From Enteroscipio rubneri (lineage in GTDB: Bacteria; Actinomycetota; Coriobacteriia; Coriobacteriales; Eggerthellaceae): 64,000 nucleotides of DNA. This document shows positions 31,857-40,501 of the stretch, piece after piece. The translations under genes were made by a program, and so were the position numbers. How positions within the stretch are numbered: the stretch's first letter is position 1; every line of letters starts with the position of its first letter. Below the pieces are notes generated by a model. The model was not told where the DNA came from and ran no database searches. It saw nothing but the letters and a program-made list of their open reading frames with translations. The stretch spans positions 1-64,000 of the forward strand of contig NZ_PPEK01000004.1 in assembly GCF_002899715.1 (NCBI RefSeq), given 5' to 3'.

Positions 31857-32663
31857 ATGGCTATCAAGAAATGGGGTGCGCTTGTCGCTGCCGGCATGCT
31901 TGCCGCAACGCTCGCCCTCTTCGGATGTTCGTCGGGCGGTTCGAACGAGCAGGATTCGTCGAGCGCTTCATCCGATACCGGCTACGCGCTCATCGAGGAT
32001 GGCAAGCTGACCGTTGCCGCTTCGCTCGATTTCCCGCCGTTTGAGAATCTTAACGGCGACCAGCCCGAAGGCTTTGAGGTCGACCTCATGAAGGCCCTCG
32101 CCGAGGAGATGGACCTGGAGTGCAACTACCTGCCCTCCACCAAGTTCGACACCATCGTTCCGCTCATTCAGACCGGCGGCAAGGCCGACGTGGGCGTCTC
32201 GGGCATCACCATCACCGACGACCGCCTCGAGGATGTCGACTTCACCGATCCGGTGTGCGACGTGAACCAGAGCCTTACGGTGCTGACCGGCTCGGGCTAC
32301 ACGAGCGCCGCAGACCTTGCCGGCAAGAAGGTGGGCGCCCAGACCGGTACGACCGGCTACGAGTGGGCTGCCGAGAACATCAAGGACGTCGAGGTTGTAG
32401 GCTTCGACGAGATGACGGCCGTGTTCGCCGCGCTGCAGTCCGGCCGTATCGATGCTGTTGCCGTCGATCTGCCGGTTGCAAACTACTATGTGAAAAACGC
32501 CTACACCGATTGCGAAGTAATCCAAGAGATCCCCACGGGCGAACAGTACGCCATCGCAGTCAGCAAGGACAATCCTGAGCTCACGAAGGCGCTCAACAAA
32601 GCGCTGCAGGCGGTGCGCGATAACGGGAAGTATGACGAAATCGCCAATCAGTGGATCCGATAA
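31857..32663 (+). CDS. Amino-acid ABC transporter substrate-binding lipoprotein
   Basis: A 268-residue family-3 (SBP_bac_3) binding protein. A short basic N-terminus and hydrophobic stretch end in the lipobox LFGC (C24), so it is anchored to the outer face of the membrane. The mature part shows the two-lobe signature segments LTVAASLDFPPFENLNG, GFEVDLMKALAEEM, FDTIVPLIQTGGKADVGVSG and LAGKKVGAQTGTTGYEWA. It should capture a polar or charged amino acid. Permease and ATPase genes follow in order. TATACT near 31776 and TATAGT near 31794 are candidate -10 elements. Confidence 0.95.
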   Translation: MAIKKWGALVAAGMLAATLALFGCSSGGSNEQDSSSASSDTGYALIEDGKLTVAASLDFPPFENLNGDQPEGFEVDLMKALAEEMDLECNYLPSTKFDTIVPLIQTGGKADVGVSGITITDDRLEDVDFTDPVCDVNQSLTVLTGSGYTSAADLAGKKVGAQTGTTGYEWAAENIKDVEVVGFDEMTAVFAALQSGRIDAVAVDLPVANYYVKNAYTDCEVIQEIPTGEQYAIAVSKDNPELTKALNKALQAVRDNGKYDEIANQWIR

Positions 32664-32678
32664 GCCGGTCTGCACGCG

Positions 32679-34106
32679 ATGCTCGCCACTTGTAACCACA
32701 TGAAGAGCGCGACGAAGCGCTCGCTCGGCGCCGCGGCGATCATCCTCGCCGCGGCGCTCGTCCTGTCGTTCGCCCTTTCCGCGCAAGCGCAGGCGCTTAC
32801 GATTGAGCGCTGGACGGCCAAATCGAACCAGGATGGAGAAAACGCCGTCCTAGGGGCCACGCCCACCCGTGTTACCTGGCAGGGTCAGTCCGATGAGGGC
32901 GAGTCGCTGTCGCAAGTGACCATCGAGCTGCCAGGCGGCTCGACGGTCGAGGCGTCAAACGTGAAGACGACCGTGCTCAACGGGCTCGATCGGCTCGACG
33001 TCGGTTCCGAAGTTTCAGTGGAAGACGGGACGCGGGTCGTTGTGTCGTTCCCCGAGCCGACGCCGGCCGGTGCGCTTATCATGGTGGAGTGCAACCGAAC
33101 GCTCCTGCCCGCCGATGGAGGCTCGTACGGGCCTGCGGGCAGCTATGTCACAGCCGAGGGACAGACCCTCGCCATGCCGTCATCCGACCAGGTCATCGAC
33201 ATTGTCAGCTCCACTCCTGCCGAGCAGTTGTCGAGTATGCTGAGCGAGCAGGATTGGGTGAAGGCGTGGAACTCGAACAAGTTCCTCCACTTGTTCTTCG
33301 ATCCCACCATTATCGTCACATCGGTGCCCGCGGTATTTAGCGGCTGGCTCCTGGCCCTTGGCCTCGTTGTGGTCAGCTTCCCGCTGGCCATTCCGCTCGG
33401 GTTGCTCTGGTCGTTTCTGCGGATGGCGAAAAGCCGTATCCCGCGTGCTATTGGGGCCACCTACATCAATGTGGTTCGCGGCACGCCGTTGTTCCTCCAG
33501 ATATACATCGCGTTCTTCGGGCTGCCGCTCATGGGCATCAGCATGGATCTGTTCATGCTGGGCGTCATCGTGCTCGTGCTCAATTCGAGCGCGTACTTGG
33601 CCGAGATCTTCCGCGCCGGCATTCAGTCCATCAATACAGGACAGTTCGAAGCTGCGCGCTCGTTGGGCATGAATGGTGCGCAGACCATGTTCTATGTCAT
33701 CATCCCGCAGACCGTGCGGCGCGTCATTCCCACGATGACGAGCGAATTCATCCTCATGTACAAGGACACTTCGCTTCTGGCCGCCGTCGGCGTCATGGAG
33801 ATCATGATGTATGCGAAGACCATCACGGCCGCAACAGGCAATGTGACGCCTTACATCGTGGCTGCTGGCTTCTATCTGATCGTGACCATTCCCATGACGA
33901 AGCTCATCAACTCGATGGAGGCGCGCCTCGCTCGCGGTAAGCGCAAGCGCAAGAAGAGCGGCCCCGGCGATCGCAGCATCACATCCGAGGCGTCGGTCGT
34001 GCCCGATTCCGATGTGGCCGTGGCGCGCAGCATGCGCATGTCCGAGACGTTCGCCGGGCCCATCGACGACGATCTGGTTCCCGGCAGCGGCCGGATCAGC
34101 CACTAG
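32679..34106 (+). CDS. Amino-acid ABC permease with large N-terminal exported domain
   Basis: A 475-residue HisM/GlnP-type permease. The C-terminal core has a typical membrane domain with the EAA loop (FEAARSLGMNGAQTMFYVIIPQ). Unusually, it begins with a signal-like helix (residues 15-40) and then about 175 residues predicted to lie outside the membrane, rich in Ser, Thr and Val (WTAKSNQDGENAVLG ... LPADGGSYGPAGSY), before the first permease helix near residue 215. The added domain is not one I recognise. The cytoplasmic tail is basic (GKRKRKKSG) then acidic. It lies 15 bp after the binding-protein gene, and the ribosome site is weak. Confidence 0.88.
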   Translation: MLATCNHMKSATKRSLGAAAIILAAALVLSFALSAQAQALTIERWTAKSNQDGENAVLGATPTRVTWQGQSDEGESLSQVTIELPGGSTVEASNVKTTVLNGLDRLDVGSEVSVEDGTRVVVSFPEPTPAGALIMVECNRTLLPADGGSYGPAGSYVTAEGQTLAMPSSDQVIDIVSSTPAEQLSSMLSEQDWVKAWNSNKFLHLFFDPTIIVTSVPAVFSGWLLALGLVVVSFPLAIPLGLLWSFLRMAKSRIPRAIGATYINVVRGTPLFLQIYIAFFGLPLMGISMDLFMLGVIVLVLNSSAYLAEIFRAGIQSINTGQFEAARSLGMNGAQTMFYVIIPQTVRRVIPTMTSEFILMYKDTSLLAAVGVMEIMMYAKTITAATGNVTPYIVAAGFYLIVTIPMTKLINSMEARLARGKRKRKKSGPGDRSITSEASVVPDSDVAVARSMRMSETFAGPIDDDLVPGSGRISH

Positions 34107-34118
34107 GGAGGTGCGGTC

Positions 34119-34964
34119 ATGAGCGAACCGAACAACGAGAACGCCCTCGCGTCCGAAGCAAGCGGAGGAGCCCGGGCCGCCGAAGGCTCGTCCGCAGCTC
34201 CTACGACACAGGTCAACGGGGGAGCAGCCAACGACAAACCGGTTGTGCGCATCGAGGGCCTCCGCAAATCGTTCGGCGACAACGTGGTGCTACGGGGCAT
34301 CGACCTCGATATCCGCCGCGGCGAAGTGGTCGTTATCCTCGGGCCATCGGGGTCGGGCAAGTCCACGCTCCTGCGCTGCGTGAACCTGCTCGAGACACCC
34401 ACCGACGGTAAGATATTCTTCGAGGATACCGAGATCACCGCCAAGAAGACCGATATCAACAACGTGCGTGCCAAAGTGGGCATGGTGTTTCAGAGTTTCA
34501 ATCTGTTTCCCCACCTCACCGCCAAGGCCAACGTCATGCTGGCCCAACAGAAGGTGCTCAAGCGGAGCAAGGCCGAAGCCGAGCGCGTCGCCATTGAGCA
34601 GCTTGAGCACGTGGGCCTGGGGGATCGCATCGATTACAAGCCTGCCGAACTGTCAGGCGGCCAGCAGCAGCGCGTCGCCATCGCCCGTGCGCTTGCCATG
34701 GACCCGCACGTTATGCTGTTCGATGAAGCTACAAGTGCCCTCGACCCCGAGCTTGTGCGCGACGTGCTTGGTGTCATGAAGAACCTGGCCAAGGGCGGCA
34801 TGACCATGATCGTCGTCACGCACGAGATGGGCTTCGCGCGGGACGTCGCAGATCGCGTCATATTCATGGATGGCGGCTTCATCGTGGAACAGGGTTCTCC
34901 TGAAGAGGTGTTCGATCATCCGAAATCCGACCGAACGAAGGACTTCCTCGGCCATATCTCGTAA
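34119..34964 (+). CDS. Amino-acid ABC transporter ATP-binding protein (GlnQ/HisP type)
   Basis: A 281-residue nucleotide-binding subunit. Walker A is GPSGSGKST, the signature [15 protein letters not shown], Walker [14 protein letters not shown] and the switch histidine lies in [15 protein letters not shown]. About 40 extra residues (Ala/Ser/Glu-rich) precede the domain. It powers import of the amino acid caught by the upstream lipoprotein. GGGAGG precedes the start, 12 bp after the permease stop, completing a three-gene operon. Confidence 0.96.
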   Translation: MSEPNNENALASEASGGARAAEGSSAAPTTQVNGGAANDKPVVRIEGLRKSFGDNVVLRGIDLDIRRGEVVVILGPSGSGKSTLLRCVNLLETPTDGKIFFEDTEITAKKTDINNVRAKVGMVFQSFNLFPHLTAKANVMLAQQKVLKRSKAEAERVAIEQLEHVGLGDRIDYKPAELSGGQQQRVAIARALAMDPHVMLFDEATSALDPELVRDVLGVMKNLAKGGMTMIVVTHEMGFARDVADRVIFMDGGFIVEQGSPEEVFDHPKSDRTKDFLGHIS

Positions 34965-35081
34965 GGACGGGGGTTTCGGCTCGCCTGGTACGAGAGACGC
35001 GGCGGACACGGGTTTTTCGCGGCCGGTACCGGCGCAGTCTAAATTGATATAAAATCAGTAACATAAATCCACGAATGGTGG

Positions 35082-35087
35082 TACAAT
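35082..35087 (+). promoter_or_regulatory. Probable -10 element of cydAB
   Basis: TACAAT, 46 bp before the cydA start, inside an AT-rich block (35040-35090) unlike its surroundings. The -35 region (TAACAT, 17 bp upstream) is poor, so an activator is likely. Confidence 0.45.
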
Positions 35088-35132
35088 ACCCCTCAAAAGG
35101 TTCTTTCGACTGAGAAAGTAAGGGGGTGTGCA

Positions 35133-36590
35133 ATGGATTTCCTCTCCGATCCTGTGTTGCTCGCGCGCGTGCAGTTCGCGTGCACGGCGGCGTACCACTT
35201 CTTCTTCGTGCCGCTGACCATAGGTTTAGGACTGATCCTGGCCATCAACGAAACTCGGTACTATCGGTCGCGTAACGAGCATGATGCTGCGGCCACCACG
35301 TTCTGGGTGAAGATCTTCACCGCGACGTTCGTGATCGGCGTTGCCACGGGCATCACGATGGAGTTCTCCTTCGGAACGAACTGGGCAGACTACTCCCGCT
35401 TCGTCGGCGATATCTTCGGTGCGCCGCTGGCCGCTGAAGCGTTGCTCGCCTTCTTCCTCGAATCGGTATTCCTGGGCATCCTCCTGTTCGGCCGCAAGCG
35501 TGTTTCGGCGAAGTTCTATCTTGTCTCGGCCTGGCTCGTTTGGCTCGGCTCCTGCCTGAGCGCGCTGTGGATTCTCATTGCAAACTCCTGGATGCAGACG
35601 CCGGCCGGCGCCGAACTCGCTGCCGACGGATCGAAGGCCGTCATCACCGACTTCTTCGCCGCGGCGTTCAACCCGTCGCTTCTTGCCCGCTATTCGCACG
35701 TCGTGGTGGCGCTGCTCATCATGGGCGCGTTCGTGGCCATGGCGGTGGCCGCATGGTACCTGCTGAAGGGCCGCCATCAGGACTTCGCCATGAAAACGCT
35801 CAAGATCGGCGCCGTGGTGGGCATCGTCACGACCGTCGTCATGCTGGGCACCGCCCATTCGTCGGCCGTCGTCGTGTCGGAAGAGCAGCCCACCAAGCTC
35901 GCCATGATGGAGGGCATGTACGAAGGCGAAGCGCCCGATTTGTACCTCTTCGGCTGGGTCGATGAAGAGAACCAGCAGGTTGTCACTCCGTTCTCGATCC
36001 CCGGAGGCACGAGCTTCTTGGCTACGGGCACGTGGGACACCGAATTCCAGGGTCTCAACGACCTTGCGAAAAGCGAGCAGTACGGAGCTCTCGATGTTGA
36101 GGGTGCTCCGGTGAATTTCGTGTTCCAGACCTACCATCTGATGGTGGCCATGTTTGGGCTCATCGCGATCACGGTGTTCTTGGCGCTTCTGTTCCAACGT
36201 AAAGGTAAGATTAAATCCATGAAGTGGCTGCAGCGGCTCATCGTCGTATCGCCGGTGTTTCCGCTGCTCGCCATTCAGTGCGGTTGGTTCACCGCCGAGC
36301 TCGGCCGCCAGCCGTGGGTGGTCTATCCATCTGCGACCGGCCCCGAAGGCGTGAGCCTGCTGACCAACGAGGGCGTATCGCAATCGGTATCCAACGTTGA
36401 GCTGCTTATCACCATGACCTTGTTCCTACTCGTGTACCTGCTCCTCATTGTCGCCTGGGCGCGGGTCATGGGACGCTTCATCAAGGAGGGCCCCGTAGCG
36501 AGCACGGCGCCTGCGGAAGTTCCTGCAGGCAGCGACGAGACGGCGTCTGCGATCGGCGTTTCCGACGATCTGGCGAAGGAAGGTGAGTAG
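35133..36590 (+). CDS. cydA: Cytochrome bd oxidase subunit I
   Basis: A 485-residue CydA, the haem-bearing subunit of the bd-type quinol oxidase, which reduces O2 to water and scavenges oxygen in anaerobes. Conserved features include H22 (AAYHFFFVPLTIG), the helix with MEFSFGTNWADYSRFVGDIFG, RYSHVVVALL (haem ligand His) and GRQPWVVYP. The Q-loop is of the short type. AAGGGGG precedes the ATG. It is followed after 2 bp by cydB. The C-terminal ~35 residues are a non-conserved hydrophilic tail. Confidence 0.97.
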   Translation: MDFLSDPVLLARVQFACTAAYHFFFVPLTIGLGLILAINETRYYRSRNEHDAAATTFWVKIFTATFVIGVATGITMEFSFGTNWADYSRFVGDIFGAPLAAEALLAFFLESVFLGILLFGRKRVSAKFYLVSAWLVWLGSCLSALWILIANSWMQTPAGAELAADGSKAVITDFFAAAFNPSLLARYSHVVVALLIMGAFVAMAVAAWYLLKGRHQDFAMKTLKIGAVVGIVTTVVMLGTAHSSAVVVSEEQPTKLAMMEGMYEGEAPDLYLFGWVDEENQQVVTPFSIPGGTSFLATGTWDTEFQGLNDLAKSEQYGALDVEGAPVNFVFQTYHLMVAMFGLIAITVFLALLFQRKGKIKSMKWLQRLIVVSPVFPLLAIQCGWFTAELGRQPWVVYPSATGPEGVSLLTNEGVSQSVSNVELLITMTLFLLVYLLLIVAWARVMGRFIKEGPVASTAPAEVPAGSDETASAIGVSDDLAKEGE

Positions 36591-36592
36591 CA

Positions 36593-37630
36593 ATGGAACT
36601 TACATTCTTCCAGGGCTTGTGGTTCATGCTCATATTCGTTCTCATCGCGGGCTACTTTGTTCTTGACGGCTTCGACTTGGGATCGGGCGTGCTATATCCT
36701 TTTGTCGCCAAGGGCGATACCGAAAAGGCCGTCGTGCGCCGCAGCATCGGGCCGGTGTGGGACGGCAACGAGGTATGGCTGCTCACGGCCGGCGGTGCGC
36801 TGTTCGCGGCGTTTCCGGCCGCCTACGCCACGACGTTCTCCGGATTCTACCTTGCTATCATGCTCGTTCTGTTCGGGCTGATCGTGCGTGCGGTGTCGCT
36901 CGAATACCGCGGACACGATCCCAAGTGGGGCAGGTTGTGGGACGGGTGCTTTTTTGTCGGATCCCTGGTGCCGGCGCTGTTGTTCGGCGTGGCTGTTGGC
37001 AACGTTTTCGCCGGCATTCCGATGGATGCCAACGGCGATTATTCGGGCTTTCCGCTGCTTGGGCTGATCTCACCGTTCACGCTGCTGTGCGGCCTGCTGG
37101 GCTTGGCGATGTTCATGGCGCAAGGCGCAGCATGGCTTTCGCTCAAGGCTCCGAAGCCTTCCGATTTGCAGGCGCGTGCAGCCAAGCTGCGGCTTCCTTT
37201 GCAGATTGCGGCTGTTGTGTTGTTCGCGCTGGTGTCGGTGTACGCGCTGGCCGTCATCCAGCCTGCCATGGACCCGGCGCTCGGCGCGCTGCGTTGGGTG
37301 TTCGCGGTGCTCGTGCTTGCCGGCATCGGCGTCTCGCTTTTCTTCTCACTGAAGAAGCAGTGCGATCTCGGTGCGTTCATCGCACAGTCGGCTTCTGCGT
37401 TTATGCTGGTCGGGCTGTTGGCTACGTCGATGTTTCCGAATTTCGTGGTGGCCTCGGCCGAGAGCGTCGGAGCGTCTCTCACGGCGATGAACGCGTCGTC
37501 GTCCGAACTCACACTCATGTGGATGACCATCATCACGTGCGTCGGCCTGCCGCTCGTGCTCCTGTACCACGTGATTATCTACCGCACGTTCCGTGGTCGG
37601 GTCAGCGATGAGGATCTTGCGCACTACTGA
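36593..37630 (+). CDS. cydB: Cytochrome bd oxidase subunit II
   Basis: A 345-residue CydB with the expected eight to nine membrane helices and the landmarks FVLDGFDLGSGVLYPFV, RRSIGPVWDGNEVWLLTAGG and AFPAAYATTFSGFYLA. It partners CydA and stabilises the haem site. It starts 2 bp after cydA with a GAAGGTGAG ribosome site. No cydCD exporter or small cydX subunit is visible before the strong terminator downstream. Confidence 0.97.
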   Translation: MELTFFQGLWFMLIFVLIAGYFVLDGFDLGSGVLYPFVAKGDTEKAVVRRSIGPVWDGNEVWLLTAGGALFAAFPAAYATTFSGFYLAIMLVLFGLIVRAVSLEYRGHDPKWGRLWDGCFFVGSLVPALLFGVAVGNVFAGIPMDANGDYSGFPLLGLISPFTLLCGLLGLAMFMAQGAAWLSLKAPKPSDLQARAAKLRLPLQIAAVVLFALVSVYALAVIQPAMDPALGALRWVFAVLVLAGIGVSLFFSLKKQCDLGAFIAQSASAFMLVGLLATSMFPNFVVASAESVGASLTAMNASSSELTLMWMTIITCVGLPLVLLYHVIIYRTFRGRVSDEDLAHY

Positions 37631-37668
37631 TGTGCGAATGAAACCTCACGATCGGCTTTGAGCCGAAG

Positions 37669-37706
37669 CCATGCAGAAGGCCGCCGTGGTGCGGCCTTCT
37701 GCATGG
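37669..37706 (+). terminator. Terminator of cydAB
   Basis: A perfect 16-bp stem (37669-37684 with 37691-37706; ends CCATGCAG/CTGCATGG) and a 6-nt loop, 38 bp after cydB. No T-run follows. Confidence 0.75.
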
Positions 37707-37826
37707 ACGCTGCGCATCGGCCGGCGCATCGACTTCCATCTTTTATGGGCGCGGTTAAGGTATACTGGCCCTATCTAATCATCGTAGGCGCGCAGCGCCG
37801 TCGACGACAACAGGTGAGGACGAACC

Positions 37827-39188
37827 ATGGACGATCAGAACAAGCCCAACCAGCCTGCGCCGGAGCAGCCGGCGCCCGAGCCGCCTGCCGAGCCTGCTGC
37901 TCCCGCCGAACCGGCCGAGCCCGCCGCGGCAGCCGAGCCCGCCTCGGACGAGTCGCTGCCTGCGGTCGAAGCCGCTGCAGACGAGTCGCTGCCTGCAGAG
38001 TCGACCGCGCAGGCTGCCGGCGCCGACGCGCCGTCCGCACAGACCGCCCAGTCCTTCCAGCCGGGCGATGCCGCTCCTCAGTCGCCTACCGCGCCGGTAC
38101 CGCCGCCGGTACCGCAGCCCTTCACGGCCGGCGCGCCGCAGCAGCCGACCGGATTCGCAGGTCAGCCCACGCAATCGTACGGAACGCCGCCCGCTTCGGA
38201 TCAGTCCGCGCAAGCGTACGGCCAGCCCGCGCAACCCTATAGCCAGCCCACCCAGGCATACGGCCAGCCTCCTGCATCCGGCTATCCTCAGCAGCCGGGT
38301 CAGCCGCCCGCACCCGGCTATGGCCAGCCTCAACCCTACTACCAGCCAGCTCAGTCCGGCAGCGGCAAGGCGACAGGTGCGCTTGTCTGCGGTATTCTGG
38401 CGATCATCTTCTGCGGTCTGCCCATCGTGGGCATCGTGCTCGGCATCGTTGCCATCGTGCTTGCGTCAAAGGCTGTGAAGTTGAGCGGCAAAGATGGCAA
38501 GACTACCGCGAGCAAGGTATGCGGCATCATCGGCATCGTGTTCTCGATCATCTGGTTCATCGTCGGTATGGTGGCCGGTTGCACCGCTTTCTATGAGGCG
38601 ATCGATTCGTCCGTATCGTCCTCTTCCTCCGGTCTGATCGCCGATTCGTCGAGCGGATCGGCCGGCGGTTCCTCGGATGCCGCCGAGGAAGAAGCGGCTC
38701 TTGAATCCGCCGCGAGCGCACGGCTCGATACGTACAAGAACGTCGACGCCGCTGTTGTGGAGCGACTTGCCGCCGATATCGATCAGTCCTTTCTGGACGA
38801 TAACGGCTTCAGCTTGTCGGACCTGGGCGTCGAAGCCTCCATGCTGGCCGAATGGATGGTCTCTGATTTTGATTACGAGCTGGACGGCGCGTACCCCTTC
38901 GACGATGCCGGCACCGTCTACGCCGATGTGACGCAGCGCGACGGCAATGAACTGGCCTCGCAGTTCTCGGACAACGTCCAGGCCGCCGTCGACGCTGGCG
39001 AGATAGACACGACGGACGAAGCGGCTGCGATGGCAAGCATCGGCGAGATACTCAAAAGCACCATGGAATCAACGACCGACTTGACCACATACTATGTGAG
39101 CATCGAGTTTGTCAAGCAGAACGGCGAATGGGTCATCGATGAAGACGCATGGGCGGAGCAAGAGGAATACCTGTTCAATCTGTACTGA
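37827..39188 (+). CDS. DUF4190 membrane protein with long Pro/Ala/Gln N-terminus
   Basis: A 453-residue protein. Residues 1-185 are low-complexity and cytoplasmic, first Ala/Glu/Pro-rich, then repeats of YGQP/YSQP/AYGQPP type. Two membrane helices (about 195-260) match DUF4190 (ALVCGILAIIFCGLPIVGIV ... KVCGIIGIVFSIIWF). A Ser-rich linker leads to a C-terminal domain (about 295-453) predicted to be outside the cell, of unknown fold. Similar proteins are common in Actinobacteria and seem linked to the envelope, but no function is established. It has its own leader, with GGTATACT near 37757 as a probable -10. Confidence 0.85.
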   Translation: MDDQNKPNQPAPEQPAPEPPAEPAAPAEPAEPAAAAEPASDESLPAVEAAADESLPAESTAQAAGADAPSAQTAQSFQPGDAAPQSPTAPVPPPVPQPFTAGAPQQPTGFAGQPTQSYGTPPASDQSAQAYGQPAQPYSQPTQAYGQPPASGYPQQPGQPPAPGYGQPQPYYQPAQSGSGKATGALVCGILAIIFCGLPIVGIVLGIVAIVLASKAVKLSGKDGKTTASKVCGIIGIVFSIIWFIVGMVAGCTAFYEAIDSSVSSSSSGLIADSSSGSAGGSSDAAEEEAALESAASARLDTYKNVDAAVVERLAADIDQSFLDDNGFSLSDLGVEASMLAEWMVSDFDYELDGAYPFDDAGTVYADVTQRDGNELASQFSDNVQAAVDAGEIDTTDEAAAMASIGEILKSTMESTTDLTTYYVSIEFVKQNGEWVIDEDAWAEQEEYLFNLY

Positions 39189-39208
39189 TCTTCCGCGTTC
39201 GCCTAGAT

Positions 39209-39245
39209 GCGGAGCGGAGGCGGTCAGGACCCGCCTCCGCTCCGC
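39209..39245. terminator. Bidirectional terminator between DUF4190 gene and yqeY
   Basis: A 15-bp perfect stem (39209-39223 with 39231-39245; ends GCGGAGCGG/CCGCTCCGC) and loop TCAGGAC between convergent genes. Confidence 0.75.
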
Positions 39246-39270
39246 GTGGTGTGACTGCGAGGCGCTGTGC

Positions 39271-39714
39271 CTAACCCAGGCGCTGCCCCAGCTCCTTGGC
39301 GGCCTCCGCTTTGTCGAAATTGCCGGCAGTGCGCTTTCCAAGCGCGCCCATGACGCGGCCCATGTCCTTCTTCGTGGTCGCTCCGGTCTCCTTCAGAACG
39401 TCGTCGATGAGGGCTGACAGCGCAGCTCCCGATACTTGCTCGGGCAGATAACTTTCCAAGATGGCCACCTGCCTGGCCAGCGTGTCGGTTCGTTCCTGGT
39501 CGTTTCCGGCCTTGATGGAGCCTTCGAGCGTCTCCCCGGTTTGCTTGATGAGGCGCTTGAGCATGGCGTCTACGTCTGCATCCTGGATGTCTCGTCGTTC
39601 GTTCACTTCGATGTTCTTTATCTCGCCATGCACCTGTCGCAGGATCGACAAGCGCACCTTGTCCTTCGCCTTCATGGCGGCCTTGATCTCGTCCTTCAAT
39701 TCCTCGTAGCGCAT
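39271..39714 (-). CDS. GatB/YqeY domain protein
   Basis: A 147-residue stand-alone YqeY protein, homologous to the tail domain of the amidotransferase subunit GatB. The helical domain (MRYEELKDEIKAAMKAKDKV, RLSILRQVHGEIKNIEV, LESYLPEQ, GRVMGALGKR) is complete. GatB tails bind tRNA, but the role of free YqeY is not settled. The ATG at 39714 has GAGGATC upstream and fits the conserved N-terminus; a longer frame is not supported. TATACT on the minus strand near 39769 is a likely -10. Confidence 0.92.
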   Translation of the reverse strand: MRYEELKDEIKAAMKAKDKVRLSILRQVHGEIKNIEVNERRDIQDADVDAMLKRLIKQTGETLEGSIKAGNDQERTDTLARQVAILESYLPEQVSGAALSALIDDVLKETGATTKKDMGRVMGALGKRTAGNFDKAEAAKELGQRLG

Positions 39715-40012
39715 AGATCCTCGCTTTCCTGTCCGATTGCGCGCGTATGCGTTTCGGCTTCGAGTATACCTTACGCCGGACGGGCATGTGCGCCGTCTGC
39801 TGTCGCATGCGCAGCGGGTACCGCCGTATGCCTCCGATCGTCGTTGCGGATGCGTCCGGTGGCTGACCGCCGCGTGCGCAGGGGTATGAACGGTGCAAGC
39901 CAAAAGGGCGGCTCGTAAAATCCTTGCGACAATGCGCGAGCGGATTCAATCATGTCCGGTGGCTCTGGTAGTATGTCTAGATTATCTGAAAACAGGCGAT
40001 CGAAGGACGATT

Positions 40013-40501
40013 ATGAGAGACCTGCCCACCAACCAGCTCGATCCGAAGATCAAAAATGTGTGGCGCATCAACGACGCAATCTGGCTCACCGTCGTGTTCC
40101 TGGGTTGCTTCATCCCGTTTGCCATCGCGGCGGTTGCGGAGCCTGCGGGCTGGATATTCATCGTATTGGCTGCGGTTGCGATCGCCTACGTCGTCGCCCT
40201 GGTCGTATGGCTCGTTGTGTTGCCGCCCATCCGATATGTGCGGTGGCGCTACGAGATGTCTCCCGAATATTTGGACATCGCGCGCGGCATCATATGGCGC
40301 AAGCGCTTTATCATCCCCTTCATTCGCGTTCAGAACACCGATACGCGGCAAGGACCTGTCTTGCGGGCGTTCGGCCTGTCGAGCGTCACTGTGGCTACAG
40401 CCGCAGGCGAACATGAGATACCCGGTCTTGGCATGGAAGAAGCTGAACAGCTGCGCGATCGTGCAGCCGAGCTTGCGCGTTTGGCCCAGGAGGACGTGTG
40501 A
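40013..40501 (+). CDS. Membrane bPH2 (YdbS-type) protein
   Basis: A 162-residue protein with two membrane helices (about residues 25-70), followed by a bacterial pleckstrin-homology (bPH2, DUF304) domain with the landmarks RYEMSPEYLDIARGIIWRKR and IPFIRVQNTDTRQGPVLRAF. In Bacillus the ydbS-ydbT pair protects against lantibiotic attack; biochemical function is unknown. The ATG at 40013 has GAAGGACG upstream; the frame is open further but unsupported. Its stop overlaps the next start by one base (TGATG), so it is the first gene of an envelope cluster running to 45906. A 298-bp gap precedes it with no gene; TAGTAT near 39970 is a possible -10. Confidence 0.9.
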   Translation: MRDLPTNQLDPKIKNVWRINDAIWLTVVFLGCFIPFAIAAVAEPAGWIFIVLAAVAIAYVVALVVWLVVLPPIRYVRWRYEMSPEYLDIARGIIWRKRFIIPFIRVQNTDTRQGPVLRAFGLSSVTVATAAGEHEIPGLGMEEAEQLRDRAAELARLAQEDV

